A stretch of DNA of 64,000 bases, from assembly GCA_046756245.1 (NCBI GenBank), contig JBHHVZ010000002.1, positions 1 to 64,000 on the forward strand, read 5' to 3'. This DNA comes from G021776435 sp046756245 (GTDB taxonomy: Bacteria; Pseudomonadota; Alphaproteobacteria; Caulobacterales; Parvularculaceae). Position 1 is the stretch's first letter; each line of letters opens with the position of its first letter. The position numbers and the translations under genes were made by a program. Shown here in pieces: positions 38,030 through 46,075 of the stretch. The notes beneath the pieces were generated by a model. That model saw only the letters and a program-made list of their open reading frames with translations. It was not told where the DNA came from and made no database searches.

Positions 38030-39244
38030 ATGAGTTTGTTTGATAAATTTGAAAAAACGGCGAGCCTCTATAGAGAGCTCCTCGGCGCCGAGCGCGATCC
38101 GTTCGGCGTTTCAATGGACGCCATCAACGGCCCGACCCGGGCGACGGTAAAGGGCCATGAAATCGTCCTTGCAGGAACGAACAATTATCTCGGTCTGACG
38201 TTCAAGGAGGATGCAATCAAGGCGGCCCAGGACGCGCTCGCCGATCAGGGCACGGGCACGACCGGGTCACGCTTCGCCAACGGCACTTACGCCGGCCACC
38301 GCAAGCTAGAGGCTGCGCTCGCCGATTATCTGGGCTTTAAGCATTGCATTGTGTTTTCGACCGGCTATCAGGCCAATCTCGGCGCGATTTCGGCCCTCGC
38401 CCAGCCGCCCGAAGACATCATTCTCATCGACGCGGACTGTCACGCCTGCATCTACGACGGCTGCCAGCTCAGCGGCGCGCAGACGATCCGCTTCAAGCAC
38501 AATTCGCCGGAAAGCCTCGACAAGCGCCTCGCCCGTCTCGACTCCTCCTCAAAGGGCAAGCTTGTTTGCATAGAAGGCATGTACTCCATGTTCGGGGACG
38601 TGGCGCCGGTCGATGAATTCGCCGACGTCACAAGCCGGCACGGCGCATATCTTTATCTCGACGAGGCGCATTCTTTCGGCGTGTTCGGGGAAACAGGGCG
38701 CGGCGTCGCCGAAGCCCAGAACGTTCTGGACAAAGTAGATTTTTATTCCGGAACGTTTTCGAAAAGCCTCGGCTCGATCGGCGGCTTCGTCGCCTCGAAC
38801 CATCCCGAGCTCGAATATCTGCGCTTTTCGAGCCGGCCCTATATGTTCACGGCCTCCCCGTCGCCGGCGAATATCGCCTCGGCGTCCGCGACGCTCAAAC
38901 ATGTCGCTGGCGATTCGAGCCTGCGCGAACGGTTGTGGGCGAACGCCAAGCGCATCCATGGGGCGTTCCGCCAGATGGGATTTCAGCTTTGCGCGCCCGT
39001 TGGCCCGGTGATCGCCGTGCGGCTTCCCGACAAGCAGACGGCGTTTATGGCGTGGAATTTCCTCATGGAAAACGGGGTTTACGTCAATCTCGCGATCCCG
39101 CCCGGGACGCCGAACGCCGCGTCGATTCTGCGCTTGAGCGTTTCAGCCGCCCATACCGACGACGATCTCGACATCGTCGTCGCCGCCTACAAAGCGCTTG
39201 CCGAGAATTTCGAGAACGCGCTGGTCGCTTCGCCCGTCGGTTGA
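38030..39244 (+). CDS. spt: Serine palmitoyltransferase
   Basis: This 404-residue PLP enzyme of the alpha-oxoamine synthase family condenses serine with an acyl thioester to 3-ketosphinganine, the committed step of sphingolipid synthesis. Landmarks are NNYLGLTF, GTGTTGSRFANGTY, LDEAHSFGVFGETGRG and the PLP Lys in GTFSKSLGSIGGF. KBL and AONS are close relatives, but the ACP partner, the acyl ligase and the adjacent GNAT gene support SPT. It is cytoplasmic and probably peripheral to the inner membrane. It is the fourth gene of the operon. Confidence 0.92.
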   Translation: MSLFDKFEKTASLYRELLGAERDPFGVSMDAINGPTRATVKGHEIVLAGTNNYLGLTFKEDAIKAAQDALADQGTGTTGSRFANGTYAGHRKLEAALADYLGFKHCIVFSTGYQANLGAISALAQPPEDIILIDADCHACIYDGCQLSGAQTIRFKHNSPESLDKRLARLDSSSKGKLVCIEGMYSMFGDVAPVDEFADVTSRHGAYLYLDEAHSFGVFGETGRGVAEAQNVLDKVDFYSGTFSKSLGSIGGFVASNHPELEYLRFSSRPYMFTASPSPANIASASATLKHVAGDSSLRERLWANAKRIHGAFRQMGFQLCAPVGPVIAVRLPDKQTAFMAWNFLMENGVYVNLAIPPGTPNAASILRLSVSAAHTDDDLDIVVAAYKALAENFENALVASPVG

Positions 39245-39249
39245 TCGCG

Positions 39250-39327
39250 CTAGTGGAGCGAATTTGACATTCGATCCCTGCTTGCAGCCGGTCTCGTATC
39301 GAATGTCAAATTCAAAAGCTCCACTAG
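39250..39327. repeat. Palindromic repeat next to spt, unit 1
   Basis: A 78-bp hairpin: CTAGTGGAGC pairs with GCTCCACTAG at the base, and GAATTTGACATTCGAT with ATCGAATGTCAAATTC above it, separated by an AAAA bulge and a ~20-nt loop. It begins six bp after the spt stop codon. Confidence 0.85.
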
Positions 39328-39340
39328 AATCAAATAACTA

Positions 39341-39417
39341 CTAGTGGTCCTTATGATTCCGACATTTGCTCTCGGACTCGCTGCGCGGGGGATGCAAATG
39401 TCGGAATCGGACCACTC
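39341..39417. repeat. Palindromic repeat next to spt, unit 2
   Basis: A 77-bp hairpin of the same plan as unit 1 but with different arms: CTAGTGGTCC / GGACCACT at the base, then GATTCCGACATTTGC / GCAAATGTCGGAATC. The bulge is TTAT on the other arm. No gene overlaps it. Confidence 0.85.
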
Positions 39418-39549
39418 GCGCAATCACAATTGCGTGCGGCTTAAAATTGTCACTATCCCGTCTATAATCAGGCGACAGCCGGGCGTATTTCGTTCGGGCG
39501 AAAGATGACCGGCCGAGAAATTTCGTACGCGTCCACGAGGTAGACCATC

Positions 39550-40062
39550 ATGAATCTGCAATTCAATATCGCGCTCGCCGTCTTCTCCTCGGCCTTGCTC
39601 GGGGCGGGCCCGGCGGCGTCAAAAGACACGGTCGACGACAGCGCCGCAACGGCGGCGAAGTTTGAGTTCGACCATGTGAGCTGCAAGGGCGCGCCGAATG
39701 AAATCCGCATCGTCGTCAATCACATCAAGAAGAGCGTCGGGCTGATCACCGCCGACCTTTATCGCAACGACGACGAATCTTTCCTGCACAAGGCGGGACG
39801 TCAGGTGCGCGTGCGTTTCGCCGCGCGGGCGCCGCTGACGCGGTTTTGCATGACGGCGCCGGAGGCCGGCGAATACGCAATCGCTATTTATCACGACAAA
39901 AACGCCAACAAAAAACTCGACAAGGGCGCGTTCGGCATTCCGTCCGAACCTTGGGGACTTTCCAGAAATCCCAGGATCAGGCTGCGCAAACCGCGTGTGG
40001 AAGAAGCGCTGATCAAGGTCGCGCCTGAAGGGTCGAAAGTGGAGATTTCGCTTAATAACTAA
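39550..40062 (+). CDS. DUF2141-type exported protein
   Basis: This 170-residue protein has a signal peptide ending in the AGPAAS region. A single beta-sandwich-like domain carries YAIAIYHDKNANKKLDKGAFGIPSEPWGLSRN, the core of DUF2141 proteins. The family has no known enzyme activity. It lies between SPT and the GNAT-type ceramide synthase candidate and is probably in the same regulon, although the two hairpins upstream may separate the transcripts. A role in transport or binding of the lipid in the periplasm is only a guess. Confidence 0.85.
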   Translation: MNLQFNIALAVFSSALLGAGPAASKDTVDDSAATAAKFEFDHVSCKGAPNEIRIVVNHIKKSVGLITADLYRNDDESFLHKAGRQVRVRFAARAPLTRFCMTAPEAGEYAIAIYHDKNANKKLDKGAFGIPSEPWGLSRNPRIRLRKPRVEEALIKVAPEGSKVEISLNN

Positions 40063-40100
40063 TATACCGCGACGACGCGCCGCGTGATAAGAACGGCGCC

Positions 40101-41267
40101 ATGACCGTGCAAACCGAAGCCGCCGCCCCCGCCCGCGTAAAGATACAACCCGTTGCGACGCGCGCTGACCGGCGCGTGTTCATTCGCGCCGTCGCGCCGA
40201 TCTATGCTGACGATCCCGCCTGGATCGCGCCGCTGGAATTCGAGCTCGGCCAGCGGCTCGACGCCGCCAAAAACCCTGCGCTGACAGGCGCGCCGCACCA
40301 GTTGTGGATCGCCTGGCGCGAAGGACGGCCGGTCGGACGCGTCGCGGCGATCGTTAACCCGCTTCATCTCGAACGTTATGACGATGCGACGGGCCATTTC
40401 GGTTTTCTTGAATCGATCGACGACGCAGACGTTTTCCAGGCGCTGATCGAAACCGCGGAGGGGTGGCTAAAAGACCGCGGCATGAAAAGAATCGCCGGGC
40501 CCTACAATTTTTCCGTCAACGAAGAATGCGGAATGTTGATTGACGGTTTTGACACGCCGCCCTTCATCATGATGCCGCACGGGCGGCCTTATTATCAGGC
40601 GCATATAGAAGCGCTTGGATACGCCAAGGCGCAGGACATGTATGCGCTCGCCTACGACCCTGTCCGCAATTTCATCCCGGAGCGCCGAAAACGATTTGTG
40701 GAAAAGATTTTGTCGAATCCGAAAGTTCGCATTCGAACCCTCGACATGAAGAATTTCACCGATGATCTGAAGACGGCGATCGACATTTATAACGACGCCT
40801 GGTCGGAGAACTGGGGCTTTATTCCGTTTACGGATGCGCAGGCCGAACATATGGCGGGCGAACTGCGCCCGATCATTTCGCCGGAAAACTTCGTTCTCTG
40901 CTACTTCGAAGACAAGCCGGCCGCGTTCGGCATTGTCCTGCCCGACATCAACGAGGCGATTGCGGATTTCGGCGGGAAACTGCTGCCGTTCAACTGGGCG
41001 CGGCTTTTATGGCGGCTCAAGGTCAGCGGCGTTAAATCGGCGCGCATGCCATTGATGGGCGTACGCCGCAAACTTCACGCCAAACCCGTCGGCGCGGCCT
41101 TCGCCTACAAGATTATCGACATGGTGAACGATTATAATATCGACCGCGGCGTCGTTCGCACCGAGCTTTCATGGATTCTAGAATCGAACACCTCGATGGT
41201 GAACATGCTCACTGAAATGGGCGGGCGGATTTACAAGACCTACCGGATTTATGAGAAGGGGTTGTAA
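40101..41267 (+). CDS. GNAT-like N-acyltransferase, bacterial ceramide synthase candidate
   Basis: This 388-residue protein has a duplicated GNAT-type architecture. The N-terminal part contains HQLWIAWREGRPVGRVAAIV; the centre has GPYNFSVNEECGMLIDGFD and PHGRPYY; the C-terminal part has GAAFAYKIIDMVNDYN and ELSWILESNTSM. It resembles the large GNAT-like protein identified as ceramide synthase (bCerS) in Caulobacter, which N-acylates sphinganine. The neighbouring SPT and ligase genes support that role; activity is inferred. It starts 38 bp after the DUF2141 stop. Confidence 0.83.
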   Translation: MTVQTEAAAPARVKIQPVATRADRRVFIRAVAPIYADDPAWIAPLEFELGQRLDAAKNPALTGAPHQLWIAWREGRPVGRVAAIVNPLHLERYDDATGHFGFLESIDDADVFQALIETAEGWLKDRGMKRIAGPYNFSVNEECGMLIDGFDTPPFIMMPHGRPYYQAHIEALGYAKAQDMYALAYDPVRNFIPERRKRFVEKILSNPKVRIRTLDMKNFTDDLKTAIDIYNDAWSENWGFIPFTDAQAEHMAGELRPIISPENFVLCYFEDKPAAFGIVLPDINEAIADFGGKLLPFNWARLLWRLKVSGVKSARMPLMGVRRKLHAKPVGAAFAYKIIDMVNDYNIDRGVVRTELSWILESNTSMVNMLTEMGGRIYKTYRIYEKGL

Positions 41268-41279
41268 TCTTTCCGCCCC

Positions 41280-42746
41280 CTACCGCAGGAACGGTTCGTC
41301 GAAGCTTCTGAGTTTGCGCGAATGCAGCGTGCCTGCTTTGGCTTCTTCGCGCAAAAGTTCGATAGCGCGGACGCCGATTTCGAGATGCTGGCTGATGCGC
41401 TCCTGATAGAATGCGTCCGCCATTCCGGGCAGCTTGATCTCGCCGTGCAGCGGCCGGTCTGAAACGCATAAGAGCGTGCCGTAAGGCACCCGGTAACGAT
41501 AACCGTTCGCCGCAATCGTCGCCGATTCCATATCGATGGCGATGGCGCGCGCCTGATTGAGCCGCACCGCGCTTTGTTCGAAGCTAAGCTCCCAATTGCG
41601 GTCGCCGGAGGTCACGACCGTGCCGGTGCGCAAATGTTCCTTCAGTTTCGTTTCCTCGCTGCCGCTCACTTCCCGCACCGCGCGGGTCATTGCGAGTTGA
41701 ACTTCGGCGATGGTCGGCAGCGGCACCGACGGCGGCAGCACGTCGTCAAGCACGCAGTCTTCGCGCAAATAAGCGTGCGCGAGCACATAGTCGCCGAGCC
41801 GCTGCGAACGCCTTAAGCCGCCGCAATGGCCGATCATCAGCCAGACATGCGGGCGCAGCACCGCCAGGTGATCGGTGATGGTCTTGGCGTTCGATGGGCC
41901 GACGCCGATATTAACAAGCGTCACGCCCTGTTTGCCCGGCTGGGTCAGGTGATAGGCGGGCATCTGCGGAAGCTTCGGCAGTTCAGGCTCTTCCGGCGGC
42001 GCGCCCCTGCTCCAGACCCGGTCGCCCGGCTCAATGAGCGTCGCGGCGCGGCCTGCTTCGACTTCGCCCTTGGCGTAATCGACGAATTCATCGACATAGC
42101 GCTGGTAGTTCGTAAACAGAATGAATTGTTGATAATGCTCCGGCTTCGTCGCGGTATAATGTTGAATGCGGTGCAGGGAATAATCGATCCGCTCGGCGGT
42201 AAAAAGCGACAGCGGCAGATGGCCCGTGCGCTTCAGGATCATCTGGCCGTCGACGATGTCGTCGTTCGTGGCGACCAGATTGGGCATGTGAAAATAATAT
42301 TGCAGGTCGGCGCGCTTTTGCGGCGTCAGCGCGGCTGTCGCTTTTTCAAGCGCAAAGGAGAGCGGAATCGGCGTGCGCGAGCGGCCGACATAGATCTTGG
42401 CGTCGAACCGATCCATCACGCGCTTGAGCTGAGAATGAAGATAATCGGAGAAAAGATCCGGACGCGTGATCGTCGCGCCCTGTATGCTGGTGTCGGCGAC
42501 GCGCCCGAGCGCAAGCTTGCTGGTTTGCGTGGCGCGTTCGGGCGGCACGATCGCGCAAAGATAGGGATAGACCGGCGCGCCTTCCGCGCCGCGCGACAGC
42601 TTGCCCGCGATATAGCGTTCGAACCGCTCCTCCACCGCCGTCAGCGCTTCGTCATAAAGCTCGATCAAGAGGCCGACGGCTTTTTCCGGCGTTTCGCAAG
42701 CGACAAGATCGTCGGCCGGCGCATCATTGACGGGGACATGCGGCAT
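41280..42746 (-). CDS. amn: AMP nucleosidase
   Basis: This 488-residue enzyme hydrolyses AMP to adenine and ribose 5-phosphate. An N-terminal regulatory domain of about 180 residues precedes the nucleoside-phosphorylase-fold catalytic domain. The latter carries VNIGVGPSNAKTITDHLAVLRP, GHCGGLRRSQRLGDYVLAHAY and IDMESATIAANGYRYRVPYGTLLCVSD (the catalytic Asp lies in the conserved CVSDRP segment). AAGG six bases before the ATG at 42746 favours it over the ATG two codons upstream. It is convergent with the ceramide synthase candidate, with a 12-bp gap. Confidence 0.95.
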   Translation of the reverse strand: MPHVPVNDAPADDLVACETPEKAVGLLIELYDEALTAVEERFERYIAGKLSRGAEGAPVYPYLCAIVPPERATQTSKLALGRVADTSIQGATITRPDLFSDYLHSQLKRVMDRFDAKIYVGRSRTPIPLSFALEKATAALTPQKRADLQYYFHMPNLVATNDDIVDGQMILKRTGHLPLSLFTAERIDYSLHRIQHYTATKPEHYQQFILFTNYQRYVDEFVDYAKGEVEAGRAATLIEPGDRVWSRGAPPEEPELPKLPQMPAYHLTQPGKQGVTLVNIGVGPSNAKTITDHLAVLRPHVWLMIGHCGGLRRSQRLGDYVLAHAYLREDCVLDDVLPPSVPLPTIAEVQLAMTRAVREVSGSEETKLKEHLRTGTVVTSGDRNWELSFEQSAVRLNQARAIAIDMESATIAANGYRYRVPYGTLLCVSDRPLHGEIKLPGMADAFYQERISQHLEIGVRAIELLREEAKAGTLHSRKLRSFDEPFLR

Positions 42747-42846
42747 AAGCATCCTTTTTCAGCAGTTAACCGGAGAGCATACACCGTTTCCGCCGGCGAA
42801 CGCCAGCGCACCGGCGGCGCCGGCTTCGCATAAAAACAGCTTCAGA

Positions 42847-43062
42847 TTAAAGCTTAGCGGCTTCCGCGTCGGAAAGCGGGCGCGCTTCTTCGGGCAACAT
42901 GATCGGAATGCCGTCGCGGATGGGATAGGCGAGACGCGCTTCCTTGCTCAACAGTTCGCCGCGCTCACGATCATAGACAAGCGGGCCTTTAGTCTGCGGG
43001 CAAACGAGAATCTCTAAAAGCTTCGGATCGGCTTCCGCCGGCTCTTCTTCTTCAGTCGTCAT
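42847..43062 (-). CDS. Trm112-family protein
   Basis: This 71-residue protein has PKLLEILVCPQTKGPLVYD and ARLAYPIRDGIPIML, the Trm112 (UPF0434) pattern. Only one CP motif of the zinc site is obvious. In eukaryotes Trm112 activates methyltransferases; bacterial copies are small and mostly uncharacterised. The start at 43062 follows GAGGCG; an upstream ATG at 43080 is possible. It is in a minus-strand run with the three following genes. Confidence 0.88.
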   Translation of the reverse strand: MTTEEEEPAEADPKLLEILVCPQTKGPLVYDRERGELLSKEARLAYPIRDGIPIMLPEEARPLSDAEAAKL

Positions 43063-43094
43063 AATCGCCTCGTTTTGCATAAACGCACATTCGT

Positions 43095-43760
43095 TTATTG
43101 CAGAGTTGAGTTTTCGTCGCCGCCTTCGCCGGCGCCCGACATTTCCATCAATGTCGTGAGGCATTCGGCCCGGTCAAGAGTTGTTTCAGCCTCGAGCAGC
43201 GCCTGTTTTTCATTCGGCGCGAACGGGCAGCCCATGGCCAGCGAGCCCACGAGCGCCTCGGTCGGCGCCTCTTTCACCGAATCCCAGTCGGTTTTTAATC
43301 CTTCAGCGTCGAGATAGCGGCGCATGGCGTGCAACAGCCGTTCGCGGTCGACGAATTCGGCCGACGCGTCGGGCGCGCCGTCGGAGGCGAAAGCGCTCCA
43401 GTCGACGCGCGCCTGACGATAGGGCGCATCCGTTTCAAGTTCGTCGACAATGCGGAACCGTCGAATCCCTGTCAGGGTGATGAGATAGCGCCCGTCGTCT
43501 GTTTCCGAAAACGCTGTGATCCTGCCCGCGCCGCCGACGGCGTAAAGCGGCGGCGACGGTCCCCCGGCCTGATTGCGCGGCTGGACCATGCCGATGACGC
43601 GCGCGCCGCCGAGCGCGTCGTCGATCATCCTGAGATAACGCGGTTCGAAAATGTTGAGCGGCAATTGTCCGCCCGGCAACAGCATCGCGCCGGACAGCGG
43701 AAACACCGGGATCGTGTGCGGCGGGCTTCGCCCGCGAGGGCTGGGGGTTGGTTCGTTCAT
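43095..43760 (-). CDS. LON substrate-binding-domain protein
   Basis: This 221-residue protein is the LON N-terminal (PUA-like) domain alone: IPVFPLSGAMLLPGGQLPLNIFEPRYLRMIDDAL, then the GRITAFSETDDGRYLITLTGIRRFRI region. It lacks the ATPase and protease parts. Stand-alone copies are common in Alphaproteobacteria and of unknown function. It sits between the Trm112 gene (32-bp gap) and the thioredoxin-TPR gene (37-bp gap) on the minus strand, so they are probably co-transcribed. Confidence 0.93.
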   Translation of the reverse strand: MNEPTPSPRGRSPPHTIPVFPLSGAMLLPGGQLPLNIFEPRYLRMIDDALGGARVIGMVQPRNQAGGPSPPLYAVGGAGRITAFSETDDGRYLITLTGIRRFRIVDELETDAPYRQARVDWSAFASDGAPDASAEFVDRERLLHAMRRYLDAEGLKTDWDSVKEAPTEALVGSLAMGCPFAPNEKQALLEAETTLDRAECLTTLMEMSGAGEGGDENSTLQ

Positions 43761-43797
43761 CGCCTCACTGTGCGTCGGCGGAAATTTCGTTTGCCCG

Positions 43798-44721
43798 TCA
43801 GGAGAACAATATCGACGAAAGGCGGCGCCGGCCTTTCGCCGTCAAGGGATGCGCGCCGCCAAGCGCGTCAAACACCGTCAGAAGTTTTTTTCGCGCCGCC
43901 TGTTCGTTCCAGTCCCGGTCGCGTTCAACCGCCGCCAGCAGTTCGTCGACGGCGGCCTCCATGTCGCCGGCGGCGATCAACGCGCAGGCGAGATCGTAGC
44001 GCGCCTGCAAATCGGCCGGATTTTCGGCTGCCTTTAGCCGAAGGGCATGGGCGTCGCCGGCCTTGCTTTCTTCTTCGGCCAGCGCAAGGCCGGCCTTGAC
44101 GCTGACAAGGGCTGGGTCGTTTTCTTTGTCCTCCGGCACGCTGTTGAGGATTTGCCGCGCCTGTTCGATGTCGCCGAGCGCCAGACGGCAGCGCGCCAGC
44201 CCGGCGGTCGCGCGAACGTCGGCGGAATCGATCTGACCGGCCTCTGCATAGAGTTGGGCGGCGCCGGCGACGTCGTCTTCATTGAAGGCCGCATCGGCGG
44301 CGGCGAGAAAATCCTCAAGCCCGCCCTTCGGGGCGGCGTCCCGCTCTGGCTTTAGCTTCTGAAGACGTCCGATGAACGTTTTGATTTCGCTTTCCGGCAC
44401 GGCGCCCATAAAGCCGTCCACCGGCCGGCCCTGAAAAAAGGCGTAAACCGTTGGGATCGACTGGATGCGCAGTTGCGTGGCCAGCATCTGGTTCTTGTCG
44501 ATATCGATCTTGACCAGCTTGACGGCGCCGTTCGCCGCGCGCACGGCCTTTTCGAGCATGGGCGCAAGCTGCTTGCACGGCCCGCACCACTCCGCCCAGA
44601 AGTCGACGATCACCGGCGTCGTCATCGAGGCCTCGAGCACGTCCTGCTCGAATGTCTCAACATTGACGTCCTTGACGAAGCCGTCAGGGCCGTCGCCTTT
44701 TGCGCCCAGAAGCTCGCTCAT
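43798..44721 (-). CDS. Thioredoxin-TPR co-chaperone (YbbN/CnoX-like)
   Basis: This 307-residue protein has a thioredoxin domain with active-site motif WCGPC (about residue 46) followed by a helical TPR-like region (residues about 145-300). The layout is that of YbbN/CnoX. Such proteins hold oxidised or unfolded clients and pass them to DnaK and GroEL. Unlike E. coli CnoX, which has lost the redox pair, both active-site cysteines are present here, so thiol-disulfide activity is plausible. It probably begins the minus-strand run with the LON-domain and Trm112 genes. Confidence 0.93.
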   Translation of the reverse strand: MSELLGAKGDGPDGFVKDVNVETFEQDVLEASMTTPVIVDFWAEWCGPCKQLAPMLEKAVRAANGAVKLVKIDIDKNQMLATQLRIQSIPTVYAFFQGRPVDGFMGAVPESEIKTFIGRLQKLKPERDAAPKGGLEDFLAAADAAFNEDDVAGAAQLYAEAGQIDSADVRATAGLARCRLALGDIEQARQILNSVPEDKENDPALVSVKAGLALAEEESKAGDAHALRLKAAENPADLQARYDLACALIAAGDMEAAVDELLAAVERDRDWNEQAARKKLLTVFDALGGAHPLTAKGRRRLSSILFS

Positions 44722-44779
44722 AGGGGTCTCCGGAATTCCGTCCCTCTAAATGAGGCTGCACGGCGGGAAACGCAACCGC

Positions 44780-45310
44780 CTAGCCGCTTTCCGCAGCGCC
44801 AGCCGGCGCGGCGAGGTCCAGAATCAGCGGTTCGTGCCCGCAATGGCGCATGAATTTGAGCAGGTCCGCCGGCGAAACTGCTGTCGAGGCGGTGTTTTCG
44901 AGCGGGTGAAACCAGACCGGATCGTGCGCCAGCAGCGCTTCGTCGACGATGACCATGGCGAGCCCGCCGGCGGTCTCATTCATCAGCGCAAACGGCGTCA
45001 CCGCGCCAGGGATGACCCCGAGCGTTTCGGTCATGAGCTCCGGCTTGCCAAAGGAAAGCCGCCCCTTCGCCCCGACCGCCTTGCCGAGCCCGACGAGATC
45101 GACCCGCGTTTCCGCGTGGGCGACGGCGAGGAAAAGCGCGCCTTTCTTGTCTTTCAGGAACAGGTTTTTCGTGTGCCCGCCCGGCAGGTCGGCCTTGAGC
45201 GCCCGGCTTTCTTCGACCGTGAAAACGGCTTCATGCGCGACCGTTTCAGGAGCGATTCCAAGACTGTCGAGCAGCGAAAACAGATCGGCGCGTGTTGCGG
45301 GCTCGGGCAT
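44780..45310 (-). CDS. Prolyl-tRNA editing (ProX/YbaK-like) deacylase
   Basis: This 176-residue protein is a free-standing aminoacyl-tRNA editing domain: HEAVFTVEESRAL, then GGHTKNLFLKDKKG with the conserved Lys, and GAVTPFALMNE. It resembles the ProXp-ala group, which clears mischarged Ala-tRNA(Pro). The start is uncertain: the ATG at 45310 has no clear ribosome binding site, and one at 45352 adds 14 residues overlapping a repetitive stretch. It is 58 bp upstream of the co-chaperone gene on the same strand. Confidence 0.88.
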   Translation of the reverse strand: MPEPATRADLFSLLDSLGIAPETVAHEAVFTVEESRALKADLPGGHTKNLFLKDKKGALFLAVAHAETRVDLVGLGKAVGAKGRLSFGKPELMTETLGVIPGAVTPFALMNETAGGLAMVIVDEALLAHDPVWFHPLENTASTAVSPADLLKFMRHCGHEPLILDLAAPAGAAESG

Positions 45311-45460
45311 GGGGGAATGGGAAATGACAGATCTCAACTCACTCATCCCCAATCCCTAACCCCTAATCCCTCCTCTTGCAAAGCGACGGACGCTAAGGCA
45401 TATAGCGAAACCCGTCGCAGGATCCGGTCTTCAAAGGCGGCTCCGCATTGACGCCTTCGA

Positions 45461-45535
45461 GCGGGCGTAGCTCAGGGGTAGAGCGCAACCTTGCCAAGGT
45501 TGAAGTCGTGAGTTCGAATCTCATCGCCCGCTCCA
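45461..45535 (+). tRNA. tRNA-Gly (GCC)
   Basis: The cloverleaf is complete. The acceptor stem is GCGGGCG / CGCCCGC, the D arm is GCTC/GAGC, the anticodon stem CAACC/GGTTG encloses loop TTGCCAA with anticodon GCC, and the T arm GTGAG/CTCAT encloses TTCGAAT. The discriminator is T and CCA is encoded. It lies immediately upstream of a dispersed repeat and the dapB duplication, a position typical of integration hot spots. Confidence 0.97.
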
Positions 45536-45548
45536 GTTTTTCAAAAGC

Positions 45549-45851
45549 GCCAACATAAAAAAGCGGGGATAGTTATCCGACCCTTTTGGGGCGGTCTTAT
45601 GCTGGCGGGATGAATGTTTCCGCCCCATTTGATTGCGCTTTCGGGCGCATCGCGGCCAGCCGCTGCTCAACGCGCTTCGGCCCGCGCCTCAAGGCGCGAG
45701 ACCGGAGGGCGCGCGTTCCCCCGATGTTCGAAAATGGACAAAATGGACCCTTTGGCCCGGAACGCGGCAAAAATAGCGGGATTCAGAATTTTCGTTTTTG
45801 CGCGAAGGAGACAAAAGAGACCTTTTCGGCCGAACGCTTCGCAAACCGGCG
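45549..45851 (+). repeat. ~300-bp dispersed repeat, copy 1
   Basis: It is related to an inverted copy at 55942-56258. Perfectly shared blocks include GATAGTTATCCGACCC, TTGCGCTTTCGGGCGCA, CGCGGCCAGCCGC, ATGGACAAAATGGACCCTTT and GGAGACAAAAGAGACC, ending GGCCGAACGCTTCGC. Variable spacers separate them. It begins with GCCAACAT and ends at AACCGGCG in both copies. Open frames cross it in several registers, but the substitutions between copies do not look codon-based. It sits directly after tRNA-Gly. Confidence 0.85.
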
Positions 45852-45907
45852 CGCAACATCGTATAAGCCCGCGCATGCCGGTGGAGTAAAATGCAAGGGG
45901 TAAACGA

Positions 45908-46046
45908 GCCATGATTGAAATATCCATTCTTGTCGCCGGGGCCGGCGGGCGCATGGGCCGGGCGGTGATCACCGAGGTTCTCGCCGCCCGCGGCGCGACG
46001 CTGGCGGGCCGGTTCGAGCGACCGGGCAGCGATGCGGTCGGGGCCG
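45908..46046 (+). repeat. 139-bp direct repeat, left copy
   Basis: It matches 47331-47469 at 136 of 139 positions; the differences are one base at codon 2, one in the GCGGGC[C/G]GGTTC stretch and one near the end. The repeat spans the last three bases before the dapB ATG through codon 45. Confidence 0.92.
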
Positions 46047-46075
46047 CCAAGTTGGCTTTTACGGCGCGTCTATGA
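45911..46075 (+). pseudogene. dapB 5' fragment (truncated duplicate)
   Basis: 54 codons starting MIEISILVAGAGGRMGRAV match the first ~45 codons of intact dapB (47334-48140) almost exactly, then diverge into KLAFTARL and stop. The Rossmann glycine motif is present but nothing else, so there is no enzyme function. It keeps the tRNA-Gly/repeat context upstream and may mark the original position of the dapB start. Confidence 0.9.

Noticed and set aside
45313..45376. Telomere-like repeats (CCCTAACCCCTAATCCC) upstream of the deacylase gene
   Set aside because: Short and irregular; such strings are common at gene borders in these genomes and show no structure here.
45586..45903. Protein-coding gene in the first ~300-bp repeat
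   Set aside because: Several frames are equally similar between copies because the DNA is conserved; the base differences do not favour codon third positions, so I left it as a repeat.
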